Shown one piece after another: positions 1 through 12,243 of a DNA stretch of 64,000 bases. Position numbers and translations under genes: made by a program. The notes beneath the pieces were generated by a model that did no database searches, was not told the origin of the DNA, and was given only the letters and a program-made list of their open reading frames with translations. Each line of letters begins with the position of its first letter. Position 1 is the stretch's first letter. Source of the stretch: Abelmoschus esculentus (taxonomy: Eukaryota > Streptophyta > Magnoliopsida > Malvales > Malvaceae); the NCBI GenBank assembly GCA_035048815.1, contig JAUCBN010000047.1, positions 12,180,001-12,244,000 on the forward strand, given 5' to 3'.

Positions 1-326
1 CTTCAGTTCAACCATTCTTTTCTGGTACTATTTAAATCGCCACTATAGGTCTGCGGTGACGGTGTTTGAAAACGCATAGATTCCAAAATAGATTCCTTGA
101 ACTGGGAAATCAGACGTAGAGAACTATATTTTTTAAATTAATATTCGAATTATATATTTTTCAAATTAATATTAAAGAATTATTAAAAAAATTATACATT
201 TTTATCTTAATTTAAAATAATTTAATAAATTTAATCTTTAATATTATAAATTATATCAATTTAGTAAAAATATGATATTATCAAATTAAGTGAGTATATA
301 AGATTAAAGAAACAATTAATTAACTA

Positions 327-410
327 ACAGGGTTAGTCCAAGTGGTAAGCGGCTTGGTTTCACTTAAGTAAGTCTCAAGTTCGAGACGTTGTCTAATTCA
401 AATATCAACT
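327..410 (+). mobile_element. tRNA-derived SINE-like copy, family B
   Basis: TTAGTCCAAGTGGTAAGC (from 333) resembles a pol III A box and AGTTCGAGACG (379-389) a B box, about 35 bases apart as in a tRNA head. The words CCAAGTGGTAAGC and CTTAAGTAAGT recur in the same order on the minus strand at 62227-62284, showing dispersal. No clear 3' end or target duplication was found. A tRNA-headed SINE is an inference from the box arrangement. Confidence 0.45.
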
Positions 411-2572
411 TTAGAGTAAAAATTATTAAAGTATCGACTTGAGAAAATGTGTATAATTTAAGTACTAATTCGTAAACAAAAATTTATTAGGTACTAAATT
501 GAGAGAATGATTCTAATTAAAATACCAAATCTATATTTGAACCTTACTTAATTAACTAAAATTATTTTTTCTAAATTGATATTTTATTATAAATATGAAT
601 TTGAAAAATATACACCAAATATGAAATAATATAAAACATTTAAAATGTATATAATGATTTTATTAACTATCGATTAGTCCTCTAATTGATAAATTTAATA
701 GAATATTAAATTTTAATAAAATAATTAAGAGTATAAGAAAAAGAGAAAATTATTTTATAAAATATAGTATTTATTACAATATTTGAGTAAACGTTGCCTA
801 TACATGACGTTATCACTTAAATTATTATTATTATTTTATAAAAAATAACGTCATTTACAAGTGACATTATTTTAAAAATAATAATAATTTAAGAGATGAT
901 ATTATATATAAATAACATTATCTTTTAAACATTATAAAAAATATTGTATTTTATAAAATAAATTCTCTTAATATCTTTAATTATTTTATTACAATTTAAT
1001 ATTCCATTAAATTACCACTACTGATTAAATCATTATAAAGTCGTGATGCATAATTATATTCTTTTAAATGACATATTTTCCTTTTAATAAATGCGTCGCC
1101 GGCGATTCTCTCGGATCAGGAATAAACTAAGGCACTTATATTTCGTTGCTTAAATTATCGGGTTGACCTAAGTGTAAAACGATTCAAAGGGTTTTATATA
1201 ATTTATTAAAATAAAAGATTTATTTTATTAAAATTATTATTATTATTATTAAAGATTTTAGGAATTGTGCATCATTTATTCAAAAAAAAATATATTTTTT
1301 TAAAAATTATCATAATAAAAAACATTATTAGATTATTCTACTAAACAAAAAATAAATATTAAATATTTAAAATTCAAATATTTTTATTTTTTCACCTAAA
1401 AATATTTTTTTAAAATTTTAAATAATTATTTTATATATAAATATAATTATAAATATTTAATTTAATTTTTATATTTTGAGACTCTCTCTTTGGAGGAGTT
1501 TATAATATCATTTCTATTATGTCTGTCTAGAACTCTCCCTGTCTAAATGATAGACAATTTGATAAATGATAGGTTATTTAATATCATGTATGTAAAAATT
1601 CTCATTAAAAGATTTATAATTTATTATCTAAATTAAGTATATAATACGGATCAATTTAAATTAACGAAGATAAATCTTTATATTTAAAGCAACCAAAAGA
1701 ATCGTCACTAATTCTTAATTTTAGCGACAATTCATACAAATTTTGTCGCAAATGCAATAATTCAATTTCTTTTAAAAAAATTATGTTTTTTTCATATTTT
1801 TTTAAAGATTTAATTAATTTATCGCAAATTCTCGTAATCTCTTTCTCTTGTTACAAAAATCGTAAGGCTTAATTTATAGTTTATTTCGTTGTTCGATTAA
1901 AGATTTAAAATTTAACGTTTATGATTTATTTTTCGTTTGTTTATCGATTTTTGAAGATGTAAGGTTGGGTTAATGTGGAGAGTCGACGATAAAATTAGTG
2001 GTTGATAATGATTTAGGACTTTTTTTTTTTAAAAATAGTTTTTTTTATAAGTTACAATTTTTTATTTTTTAAATTAAAAATTAAAGAAAACTAGAGAAAT
2101 AGGTCACATATCTATTTATTACCGGATAATAGAAAAAATTAATAATTATAAAAAAAATCTTACAATAATAATAAAATAAAACGTTAAGCATTTACTTAAA
2201 ACAAAAATTACTTTAAACACTAATATAAAAAATACATAATTTAAACATTACTTTATGTATTAAGCTTTAAAATGATATTTTAATATTTGGTTATACACTG
2301 GATCTGACTATTATTTTCTATTTTGTTTTATCAAAATATAAAAAATAGTTAAAAAATAAAATAATTTAAAAATATAAAACATAACGTATGTGATAGTTAA
2401 AAAAATTATATTAATTAATATAATAAATATGGTCATAGACTTATCAGTCGATAAAATGGTCCATTACATTAATATAATAAATATGATCATAGATCTATCC
2501 GTCGATGAAATTATCCATTCAACTTGGGAAAGGGATTTCACCTTGGATTGGGTGAAGTGAAATTAATGCTAT

Positions 2573-2593
2573 ATTATTATTATTATTATTATT
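2573..2593. repeat. ATT microsatellite
   Basis: About seven tandem ATT units. Simple sequence repeat in intergenic DNA. Confidence 0.9.
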
Positions 2594-2645
2594 TAATGTT
2601 TACTCTAAAGAAATAATATTTTAAAAATTAAAAAAAAATACACGA

Positions 2646-2771
2646 CTTATCTTGTTTTAATGGTTAAGAAAATAATATTATGTTTAGAGGTCACAGATTT
2701 AAATATCAATATTTGCAGCACAATGATTAAGGAGCATTTTTTAATGATCGAGAATATATTATAAAACAAAT
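2646..2771 (+). mobile_element. SINE-like copy, family A, diverged
   Basis: The order TTAATGGTTAAG, GAGGTCACAGATT, CAGCACAATGATT and AATGATCGAGAATATAT is shared with the better preserved copy at 49460-49580 and with copies near 6180 and 57629. The A-box-like and B-box-like words are degraded here. Confidence 0.45.
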
Positions 2772-3064
2772 ATATTTTTATATCAATTTATAACCCCAAA
2801 CAAACAAAACAAGCTATGTAATTGGTTTGAGTGCAAATCGTCAATCTCTTAATCGCGTCTCTATTGATGTCTCCACTTTAAATTAATCAGTTTAGGATTT
2901 GAAGTTAAGGGTACGATGTACTCTTTAAGGGGTATGATTTAAAGTTTAGGATGTAGAAAATTAGGGTTAAGATTAAATTTTAATTTTTAAAATTTTTTAA
3001 TAAAAAATAATAAAAAAACATAATTAAGAGAAAAAAAAAAATTCTACTCGCATATACTTTTGTC

Positions 3065-3072
3065 TATATAAA
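3065..3072 (+). promoter_or_regulatory. TATA box of the acyl-activating enzyme gene
   Basis: TATATAAA lies about 70 bases upstream of the start codon at 3141, a normal distance for a plant core promoter with a short leader. It is the only good TATA match close to the gene. Confidence 0.6.
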
Positions 3073-3140
3073 GATCTTCGCAAGTAATCAAATTATCATT
3101 TTCAACACATCAACCAAACCCAAAATTTGTTCTCATATCA

Positions 3141-4790
3141 ATGGAGCTTCTATTACCAAATTCTGTAAACTCAACCCCCTTAACAACTTTAGGCTTCCTG
3201 GAGAGAGCTGCTGTGGCCTACGGCGACTCTCCTTCCGTCGTCTACAACAATGTTTCATACACATGGTCGCAAACCCATCGTCGATGTCTCCAAATGGCGT
3301 CGTCTTTGAAATCCCTCGGCGTCCAAAGAGGCCAAGTGGTTTCAGTTGTCGCCCCTAATGTCCCCTCCATGTACGAGCTCCAGTTTGCTGTGCCCATGTC
3401 TGGAGCCATCCTTAATAACATCAATACTCGCCTCGATGCCAAAACTTTGTCGGTACTCTTACAACACAGCGAATCCAAGCTTGTTTTTGTCGATCACCAG
3501 TTTAGTTCGCTTATTCTTGAAGCAATCTCGTTGTTTCCGAAAAACATAAAGCCCCCACAACTGGTCCTCATCGACGACGAGATGGACTCGTCAGGAAGCA
3601 AAACTGTATTATCAACCGTTGATTTTCTTGATCATTATGAGGGGATATTGGAAGATGGTGATCCGAGATTCAAGTGGGTCAGGCCGAAGAGTGAGTGGGA
3701 TCCAATGGTGTTGAACTACACGTCAGGCACGACATCTTGTCCGAAAGGTGTGAGTTTAAGCCATAGGGCTATTTTCATAATCACCATGAATGCTTTGGTT
3801 GATTGGTCGGTTCCAAATCAACCCGTTTACTTATGGACTTTACCCATTTTCCATGCTAACGGGTGGAGCTTCCCTTGGGGGATGGCTGCCGTCGGAGGGA
3901 CCAATATTTGCCTCCGGAAAGTTGACCCTTCATTGATTTACCCTTTGATTAAAAAGCATAAGGTGACCCATATGTGTGGTGCACCCGTGGTTCTCAACAT
4001 GCTGTCAAACTCACTAGATCTTGAACCATTGGATCACCCTGTCCAAATTCTAACCGCCGGTTCACCCCCACCAGCACCAGTCCTAGCCAGAACCGAGTCA
4101 ATGGGGTTTGTGGTAGGTCATGGCTACGGGTTAACCGAAACAGGAGGAATCGTTGTCTCATGTGTATGGAAAAAGGACTGGAATAAACTCCCATTAACAG
4201 AAAGAGCCAGGCTAAAGTCAAGACAAGGAGTTAACTCAGTCGCTTTAGCAGAAGCCGATGTTTTGGATCCCGAGACAGGGGAAAGCGTGAAACGTGATGG
4301 GAAAACAGTCGGCGAGGTTGTCTTACGCGGTGGATGTCTCATGTTAGGATATCTCAAAGACACCGAAGCAACATCCAACAGCATGCGTGAAAATGGTTGG
4401 TTCTACACCGGCGACGTCGGTGTAATTCACCCGGATGGTTATGTTGAAATCAAGGATCGATCCAAGGATATAATTATAAGCGGTGGAGAAAACATAAGCA
4501 GCCCCGAAGTTGAGTCGGTGTTGTATTCACATCCAGCGGTTAACGAGGCAGCAGTGGTGGCTAAACCTGATAAGTTTTGGGGTGAAACACCGTGTGCGTT
4601 TGTGAGTTTGAAGAAGAACGGTGAGTTGAATCGTGTACCGAGTGAGAAGGAGCTTATACAGTATTGTAGAGATAAGTTGCCGCATTATATGGTTCCCAAG
4701 ACGGTGGTGTTCGAAAACGAGCTTCCCAAGACATCAACGGGGAAAGTACAGAAATTCATTCTCAGGCGAATTGCCAAGGCTATGAGTTGA
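3141..4790 (+). CDS. Acyl-activating enzyme (AMP-forming acyl-CoA ligase, plant AAE1/AAE11-like)
   Basis: Single-exon gene of 549 residues, the usual length of the plant acyl-activating enzyme clade. These enzymes adenylate a carboxylic acid with ATP and pass it to CoA. Visible landmarks are the P-loop-like YTSGTTSCPKG (193-203), GYGLTE (328-333), FYTGD (421-425), the hinge KDRSKDIIISGGEN (438-451) and the C-terminal TSTGK, whose Lys535 is the expected catalytic lysine of adenylation. All are intact, so it should be active. The start is the first ATG after a TATA box. Closest remembered relatives are peroxisomal AAE1, AAE5 and AAE11 and hop CCL enzymes; substrate (short-chain, branched or aromatic acid) cannot be told. 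Unlike peroxisomal members the protein ends in KAMS with no SKL-type signal, which suggests a cytosolic enzyme or loss of targeting. Family assignment is firm; the subclade is inferred. Confidence 0.93.
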   Translation: MELLLPNSVNSTPLTTLGFLERAAVAYGDSPSVVYNNVSYTWSQTHRRCLQMASSLKSLGVQRGQVVSVVAPNVPSMYELQFAVPMSGAILNNINTRLDAKTLSVLLQHSESKLVFVDHQFSSLILEAISLFPKNIKPPQLVLIDDEMDSSGSKTVLSTVDFLDHYEGILEDGDPRFKWVRPKSEWDPMVLNYTSGTTSCPKGVSLSHRAIFIITMNALVDWSVPNQPVYLWTLPIFHANGWSFPWGMAAVGGTNICLRKVDPSLIYPLIKKHKVTHMCGAPVVLNMLSNSLDLEPLDHPVQILTAGSPPPAPVLARTESMGFVVGHGYGLTETGGIVVSCVWKKDWNKLPLTERARLKSRQGVNSVALAEADVLDPETGESVKRDGKTVGEVVLRGGCLMLGYLKDTEATSNSMRENGWFYTGDVGVIHPDGYVEIKDRSKDIIISGGENISSPEVESVLYSHPAVNEAAVVAKPDKFWGETPCAFVSLKKNGELNRVPSEKELIQYCRDKLPHYMVPKTVVFENELPKTSTGKVQKFILRRIAKAMS

Positions 4791-5068
4791 GTTGACTTCG
4801 CCTGCATGCACTCGGTTTGGTATTGTAATAAATTTATTTCACGTGACGTATCAATATTTTGTTCAATAATTGGTGTACGATTCCTTATTTCAAAGAACAT
4901 AATTTGAATCATGCATGTGATCATATCTAAGTCAATATGAAAAAAAAAAATTATATGGTAGCATGTTACATGTACGTGCATATTTTATCTTGGCTTTACC
5001 AACTTGCCAAAGCTAATTAATTGCTTCAAATATATAAAATATATAAAAGTTGTTCCCATTCTATACTG

Positions 5069-5578
5069 CAGGGGTGTTTATTGTCGGATATCGGATTAGA
5101 TCGGATTTAATTTTTTTAAATATTCAAGTTTTTGAATTGATGATATAGTGATTCGTATCCGATAAAAAAACGAATATTCACATATTTGAATATCGGATAG
5201 TACGATATCTGATTATCCAAAAAATATAATTTGATTATACTAATTTTTCGAATTTGAAGGTTGTATTTGTAAAAAAATTAGAATTTCGTATATAATAAAC
5301 AACAAATTACTAAATACAATAAGATTCACAATTATAAAAGTTTTAATTTTTAAAAATTTTAAATATAACAAGATTAATATTAATAAAAATTTAAATTTTT
5401 GGATTTTCGGATAATCCGAAACTTGAAATATTGCGATCCGTATCCAATCCAAAAAAATTAAAATTGGATCGGATATCTGATCCAAAAATAAAAATCAGAT
5501 CGAATATCCGAATTTTTAGATCGAATCAATAGATAATCGGATTGGATCGACCATATCTGATACTTTTAAACACCCTTA
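5069..5578. mobile_element. hAT-type MITE, 510 bp, with target duplication
   Basis: Left end CAGGGGTGTTTA and right end TAAACACCCTTA form an imperfect terminal inverted repeat. Flanks CTATACTG (5061-5068) and CTGTACTG (5579-5586) match at 7 of 8 positions, the duplication length of hAT elements. The interior repeats GGATATCGGAT-like words and has no coding capacity. It lies about 280 bp downstream of the acyl-activating enzyme. Confidence 0.8.
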
Positions 5579-5586
5579 CTGTACTG

Positions 5587-6540
5587 TTACAAAATTGTGA
5601 AAGACTTGAAAATTTTAGAGTAAATTACATATTTAGTATCTTATTTTTTATATATATTTTTATTTGGTAGTGAGTTTGAACGAGCGCAATAATAACGGTC
5701 GCATAAATCTCCTAAAAATATAGAATCCCAAATTAAGGGTCTCGTTTTAATATGTTATTCAGAATCTTTAAATCTTTAAAATGTTGTTGTCATTCAACTA
5801 ATAATTTTAATAAAATAATACTTAATGTTATATTTTAAGCTGCTTAAATGACCAAGAATAACTTTAAGTTTTAAAAGAATAAGAGCAACGAAAGTGATAT
5901 TCCTGCTTATAGATTTAATTTCCATTAATTTCCATCTGATATTATATTCCTGTAGAAGGAAAGGATTCTGTGTTCTGATCTGGACTCTAGCGTCTTCCAA
6001 AGTCAAACTGATTTTAATAACTGACATAATCAGTTAAGATTTAATAGTTTTAATTTTTTTATTTTTTATTAATTAATTTAATAATATTCAATGATATTTA
6101 ATATTAATAAATAATATTTAATGATATTTGATGTCCATCGTAGAATTTTTTTATCAATTAATCATATTTTTAAAATCATCTTACCTCATTAGTTAAGAGA
6201 ATGGTTGTTGTTTTTTAAAATTATAGATTCGAGCATTATTATTTATAATATAACAATTAAATTATCAACCTCTAATGATCGAGAGTATATTATAAAATAG
6301 ATATAATTTATATTTAAAATAATTTATATTAAAAGGTTAATTTATGTAATCAATAATGTCATTTATGGGTAAGTAATACAACCCATATTTAGAAAAAAAG
6401 GTGGCAGGAGAAGAAATATAGATATGTTTTAGAAGTGGCTAGAGCCTTGAGTTTTCATTTAGTAAAATTCTGGAGCTGTTCTTACAGCCTTAATTAGCAG
6501 GCTTCCTACTGTTGTTCTTCAATGAAAAACACTATTGGAA
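5587..6540. other. Gene-free AT-rich stretch
   Basis: No recognisable gene. It contains a diverged SINE-like copy at about 6178-6300. Other short frames here have no recognisable motif. Confidence 0.5.
6178..6300 (+). mobile_element. SINE-like copy, family A
   Basis: TTACCTCATTAGTTAAGAGA followed by ATGGTTGTTGTT, then AGATTCGAGC and CTAATGATCGAGAGTATAT reproduces the order seen at 49460-49580. The A-box-like and B-box-like words are recognisable but mutated. Confidence 0.5.
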
Positions 6541-6574
6541 CCACTTTATAAAAAACCTGACTTTGATTTAGTTT

Positions 6575-7550
6575 TTGTTTCCTAGTTCTAATTCAGTTCC
6601 ACTTTCACCTTTTACTTCTTCACCTTCACCTTCTATATCTTTACCAAGTCATTCTGTTTCTTCAAATGATTCTGGTGTTGTTCCTCAAGATTCTGGACAT
6701 TCGCCTAACACATTGATCCAGGACATGTATGATGGGGTTATTAAGTGCTGTAATGAAAAAGGGTTTCTCTAGTAATTAGCTTAGCCATCTCTCTCGAGCA
6801 TGGCGAAGTTCGACATTTTCATGAACATCTTTCTCTGGTTTAATAACAGGAAAATCAATGTGTTTTCTCTAGTGTTTCATGTCTGGTCAACTGTTTAACA
6901 AATGACTTAACCTTGAAAGTTTCAAAGCAATCATGGAAAGTTTCTCGCTTATCTAATGGCATGGAGTGCCGAAGTTTAAACCTTGCCAAAAATGACGGAC
7001 AATCCAATAAAATGAATGGCCATTCTCACACTGCTCCATCTTTCCCTCGTTTCAAGCATAAGTATCCGATGGACTCGTCGAGTATGTGGCACTTCGGATG
7101 CTTGGAACTCCATCAGCTGATGGTGGAAAATTGAGTTGGATGGTACTCATAATGGATAACGTGACTGTCAAAGTCATGTCTCATTCATGTAAAATGGCAG
7201 ATATCACAGATCAAGGAGTTTCCCGTATGTTTTTTCAAACATTTATGTCAAAAATGAAGCAAAACATCATTTTATTTTATGTTCCAAATATGCAGATGAA
7301 CTTGGAGTACTTTCCTGTAGATAGTCAGGTAAGACGGCAAATGGACAAGTCATTGTAAATTTTGATGCAGGCGTACATCACTGATCATAATCCAGCCGTG
7401 GTAGAACTCTTTAGTCTTTAGTGAAGATGTAGACAAGTCTCAGAATTTGGAAATTTTGTTGAACATAATGGCAACTCGAATGGCCACAGTTTTTTACTCG
7501 ATGAAGGTGAGAATAATATAAGAAATTAGTAAGCAACTATGGTACTTGAA
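6575..7550 (+). pseudogene. Unrecognised, probably decayed exon cluster
   Basis: This stretch is less AT-rich than its surroundings and carries several short plus-strand open stretches. One at 6575-6772 is rich in Ser and Pro. One at 6913-7134 includes NGMECRSLNLAKND, and one at 7086-7358 includes LRMLGTPSADGGKLSW. A further short run near 7370 reads AYITDHNPAVVELF. These look like pieces of protein-coding DNA in changing frames separated by stops, so a broken gene or captured gene fragment is likely. I could not identify the family, and no conserved catalytic motif is visible. It could also be a relic of a retroelement polyprotein. No intact start-to-stop model can be built. Confidence 0.3.
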
Positions 7551-7559
7551 TAACAAGTG

Positions 7560-8500
7560 AAAGTATGATCCGACTCGGTAATGAATGTCGTGTTGTTAGC
7601 TTAACGGTTTATACTTTATATACCTTTCTGTGTTCTAAATTCGGTATATTACCTAAATCGTAATAAAAACGATAGGGACTGTATTTATTATATAATTTTT
7701 ATTACTCTTTCATATATTATTCTAAATTAATCGGTCAACCGGGTTAGATTTAGATATTAATTTTTTCTTTTTAATCCAATGGTTAAGAAAACAGATCACC
7801 AATCTAACGGTTAAAAAATTCATGTTTTATTTTAGCTATTTTTAGTTTTTTTTTTTAAAAAAAGCATGCGATTATCTCTCCTTACCCTCATTTAATTTGG
7901 TCATTGTTTATTGTCTTAGTTAGTGACACATTCATAATATTTTTTAAGATGGGTATAATTCAAAATATTTTTAGTGTGACAGAAATCATAAATACCTCAA
8001 AATTTTAGAGTATATATAAATTATAAAATTTAAAAATTAATTTATAAAAATTAAAATAAACACGGATCCACTTAAAAATATATGATTTTACAACTGCCTA
8101 TATAATAGTTATAATATTTATATGAAAAGTTATTCCATACACATATGAAACGATCCTTAGGCTGCTCAATCATTTTTGTTTTAAATACAAGGAATTTAGT
8201 TTAAAATTTAAAATATAACAATTTAAATTTATGATTTAAAATTTAAAATTAATATTTAAAAATATATTTTTAATTACATTTTTAACCTTCGATAACATGT
8301 ATAAATATTTAAAATTCGATCTATTAAAAAAATGATAGATGTACTTTTTAGTAAATTTCAGTAGTGCACACTGCACGGCACGTGTAAATCGATATCTGAT
8401 ATTTCCACGCGGAGAAGGGGTAGAACAAAGTTGACGTCTTACCTCCGCCGATTCCAATTCTCCTCGAAGCCTTGATTCCTCCCACTGTACTTGCTTTCTC
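7560..8500. other. Intergenic region upstream of the WD40 gene
   Basis: AT-rich, with no recognisable gene. The last about 100 bases before the start codon at 8546 are richer in G and C and probably hold the promoter and 5' leader of that gene. No confident TATA box was picked out. Confidence 0.5.
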
Positions 8501-8545
8501 TGGCATCGGAAAGAAGGAAAATCACTGTTATTTCTTCACTCGCTA

Positions 8546-11500
8546 ATGGATCCGGTTATTGCCATTGCGGCTCTTTCAGTTGTTCTCGGAGCTTTGATCG
8601 CTTTCATTTTCTTCAGAAATTATCTTCTCAAACAAAGATCCGAAGTCCAAACCATTGCGAAACCGGAGCTTCATTCAGATCCGAAAAAGCAATCGAAACC
8701 GCCTCAGTCTATTTCTAAAAAGTCTCACCCTAAATCTCATTCTCACGCCTCTGACAAGGTAATTATTTCTCTCTTCTGTTGATCGGCGATGAAATTAGAC
8801 AGAGATCCAAAGCACAATTTGAAGTTTCACTTCTTAATCTTACTTCCTGATTTGTATACCAGTGTAAACGGAAACGGAAATAAAAAGAATTAATTACCCA
8901 ATCCATTAGACTTTTTCTTGTTTTCTCCAGAATTTGGGATGTTTTTGTGATAATCTGATATTGCTAGGGTTTAGTCTGCGATTTTTAGTACTATATAAGA
9001 AATGATAGAAGGTGATTAAAAATACTTATTGTGTAATATAGGATTCAAACAAGCGACATCATCCATTGGATTTGAATACTCTTAAAGGTCATGCGGATTC
9101 GGTTACAGGGTTATGTTTCTCCCCTGATGGTCATAATTTGGCAACAGGTAGCTGAGAACTATTGGTGTTTTTTTTAACAAAATACTTGTGTGTTCATATT
9201 CATGAATGTTTCATCTTAATTCGGTTTCTCGTGTTTCTGCAAAGCTTGTGCTGATGGAGCAGTCAGGGTATTTAAGCTGGAGGATGCTTCAAGTAAAAGT
9301 TTCAAGTATGAACACGAAGCACTTTTTCTAATAGTTATATGACCCTGGGAGGATTGCCTCTTAGTATCATCTTGTGCTACTGCTGTGCAGGTTTTTAAGA
9401 ATTAATCTGCCTGCTGGAGGTCATCCGCTAGCTGTTGCTTTTTCTGATGATGCATCTTCTATAATTGTGGCTTCTCAAGCTATGAGTGGTTGTTCCTTGT
9501 ATATGTATCAAGAAGAAAAACCGAAAATGGCTAATGACCCCAAGCAGCAGACAAAGCTCCCTCTTCCACAAATTAAGTGGGAACACCATAAAATCCATGA
9601 CAAACAAGCAATCCTGACCTTAACTGGGGCTACATCAAGTTATGGAACTGGAGATGGGAGTACCATTATTGCCTCTTGTGCAGAAGGTTTGGCATTATCC
9701 ACGTCACAAAATACCTGTATATATTTTACCTAAACAGTACAATACTTAATTCAGATCTAATATAAGTATCTCTTTGTTACTTCTCAGGTACTGATATCAC
9801 ACTTTGGCATGGAAGAACTGGGAAAACTGTAGGGCATGTCGACACTAATCAATTAAAAAATAACATGGCTACTATATCACCAAATGGCCGTTTTCTTGCT
9901 GCTGCAGCCTTTACAGCGGATGTGAAGGTAGGGATCTCTAAATTCCCTTGTATGTGTAGCACAATATCAATACCATGATCAATATGTGTAAATTCTGAAG
10001 TTACACCTTAATAGTTTAAGTTACTTATCACTAATATTTTGCTGAAATTTTGAATTTATGATTGTGTCCATGTTCGACATCATGAGGTTAACAAATCACT
10101 AAATGCATTACAGAATTCAGTTACACATTTATTTATTGGAAGAAGGTATCGGATATTAAGCCCTATTTTGTATAAATGATCATTCCTGTTTTTTTTTTTT
10201 TTTTTTTGAATTCTTACTATATTGATGGTCAGGGCATGCATGTGCTGCATATAGAACTGAAATGACTGGTTTATATTTGCCATTTATATTGAAGATGCAG
10301 TGCATCATGTTACTTGGTGCAGTAAAGCAATCATAATTCTACATTGTATCCTTCAGGTTCATTAGTGTGCTAAGTATTGATATTTTCTTTGTCAGGTGTG
10401 GGAGATTGTGTATTCGAAGGATGGTTCAGTCAAGGAGGTTGTAAAAGCTATGCAGCTTAAGGGGCACAAGGCATGTGATTTCAATCAATAGTGCTTTCAT
10501 TTGGTTCAATTACTTATGTTCCATCACGTCTCAAATTGTATTTTCTCTGTTTGAGGTTTTCAGAGTTTTTATGATAATTTATATAGGAGAATGATGGCCA
10601 AAGGGTTTACTTTATGAAGGCTTTTCACTTCTGTTCATGGTACTTAATACTGATGGAAATTGCTGCTCTTGATTTGAATCATGTTTATCCAAATAGGAGA
10701 ATGGTTTTTAATTTGTTTTGACTTCTTCTAGCTAATGCATCTCATCTATTCTTTTATGCGGCATATCAGAAATAAATAAACAGGCTAATAGCTCCATGAC
10801 TTGCCTTGAAAATTCTGTTTGTTCTAACCTTTCCTTTTTTGTGTTCCTTTTTCCTAAATGTCCAGAGTGCAGTAACTTGGTTATGCTTTTCTCCGAACTC
10901 AGAGCAAATTATCACAGCATCCAAGGATGGTTCGATAAGAATTTGGAACATTAATGGTCTGTCTGCTCTCCTTAGTTTTTCTCCCTCTTTTATGCACACA
11001 TTCTTCCATTCTTGATGGAAAAAAATCAACTTTATAATGGTTGGTTTCCTTCCATGTATAAAAGAAAAAGAGACTGGGGTTGGAGGTGCAATAAATCATC
11101 TCCATAAATTTGAAAGACGTTGCTCATATAAAAAACTCTAAATGATGTGCTAATTTACAAGTTTTTGTGCCAAAGCTTTCCTGGTTCGGTAGCTATTTCC
11201 ATTTCTCATATTAATAGTTACTATTTTGTGTCTGCTGACTATTCTAATTGATTTGTGAAGTTCGATACCATCTTGATGAGGATCCAAAAACTCTGAAGGT
11301 GTTTTCAATACCACTTCATGATTCAAGTGGTTCTGCTTTGCACTATGACCGTCTCAGCTTATCTCCTGATGGAAAGATACTGGCAACTACTCATGGTTCA
11401 ACATTACAGTGGCTATGCATCGAAACAGGAAAGGTCTTGGATACAGCTGAAAAGGCCCATGATGGTACATCCCAAGTACCAAACATTTTGTTTTATCCGT

Positions 11501-11899
11501 ACCATATTGTCAGATATGAATCTATAGAAAGGGTGTCATTAACTACATAGTGCTAATGTTTTTCTTAACCCTGATGCTCTATGATGACTGTCACCCTGGT
11601 TGGGGCACTTCTTTCTTGTATGATTGATTGATATCAAATAGGAAATGCTATTTGTGATTCTGGCATTCAGCTTCATTTTATGCTGCAGGTGATATTACAT
11701 GGATTACGTGGTCACCCAAGCCTATACCTCTCGGTAACTAGAATTTTATGCTTTTGTGAGTTTATGAGATATATCTCCAGCTGTTCTTCTTACGATCAAT
11801 ATTGTTTGAATAGGAAATGAAGAAGTGGTGGTTCTGGCTACGGCAAGTGTTGACAAGAAAGTGAAATTGTGGGCAACTCCTCCCGTAAGTTCTTCATGA
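8546..11899 (+). CDS. TBL2-like WD40-repeat membrane-anchored protein
   Basis: Ten coding exons: 8546-8758, 9042-9147, 9245-9305, 9391-9686, 9788-9927, 10396-10470, 10866-10956, 11261-11464, 11689-11733, 11814-11899. The phases join without a break into 438 residues. The N-terminus has one hydrophobic helix (about 5-25) followed by a Lys/Ser/His-rich linker, then WD-type blades such as GHADSVTGLCFSPDG, ITLWHGRTGKTVGH, WLCFSPNSEQIITASKDGS and ATASVDKKVKLW. This layout matches transducin beta-like protein 2, an ER-anchored WD40 protein; its plant role is not known to me. Intron 6 (10471-10865) begins with GC rather than GT, and no in-phase GT donor is nearby. The last exon reads through a possible donor at 11885 to a TGA at 11897-11899; splicing onward to another exon cannot be excluded. 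Confidence 0.88.
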
Positions 11900-12243
11900 G
11901 CAACTCATTTATCATACAATGTCAAGAAGTTGATGGACATCCCGGGCATAGTTGTGGATTCAGTTTAGTTCTGGCTCTACAATCTTTAACATCAATAGAG
12001 AATTCATAGTCATACTTAGGCTCTTATGGAGTGGTCGAATAATTAGATTTGTATGGTAGGCGTGATTGGAGCCCAGATACGGAGGAATCTTTTCATATGT
12101 TTGGTTGAATAGGGTTATCTTATTACTGAAATTTTGCTTACTTGAAAGTTTTAAAAGAGATGTGGTGGCTGTGTGTACCTCTTAACTTTTCCTGAATGCT
12201 GTTGGCTGTTTTACTAGTACTTCCCTTTTTTACAATAATTCAG

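Larger units (their letters stand above)
1..3060. other. AT-rich intergenic region, no gene seen
   Basis: No reading frame with recognisable protein similarity was found on either strand. The stretch is low-complexity A/T with scattered repeat remnants: a SINE-like copy near 327-410, a second SINE-like copy near 2646-2771 and an ATT microsatellite at 2573-2593. The part from about 2830 to 2990 (around GTGCAAATCGTC and GGGTTAAG) resembles, in inverse orientation, the sequence at about 45850-46110, so it is probably another dispersed repeat. Confidence 0.6.
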
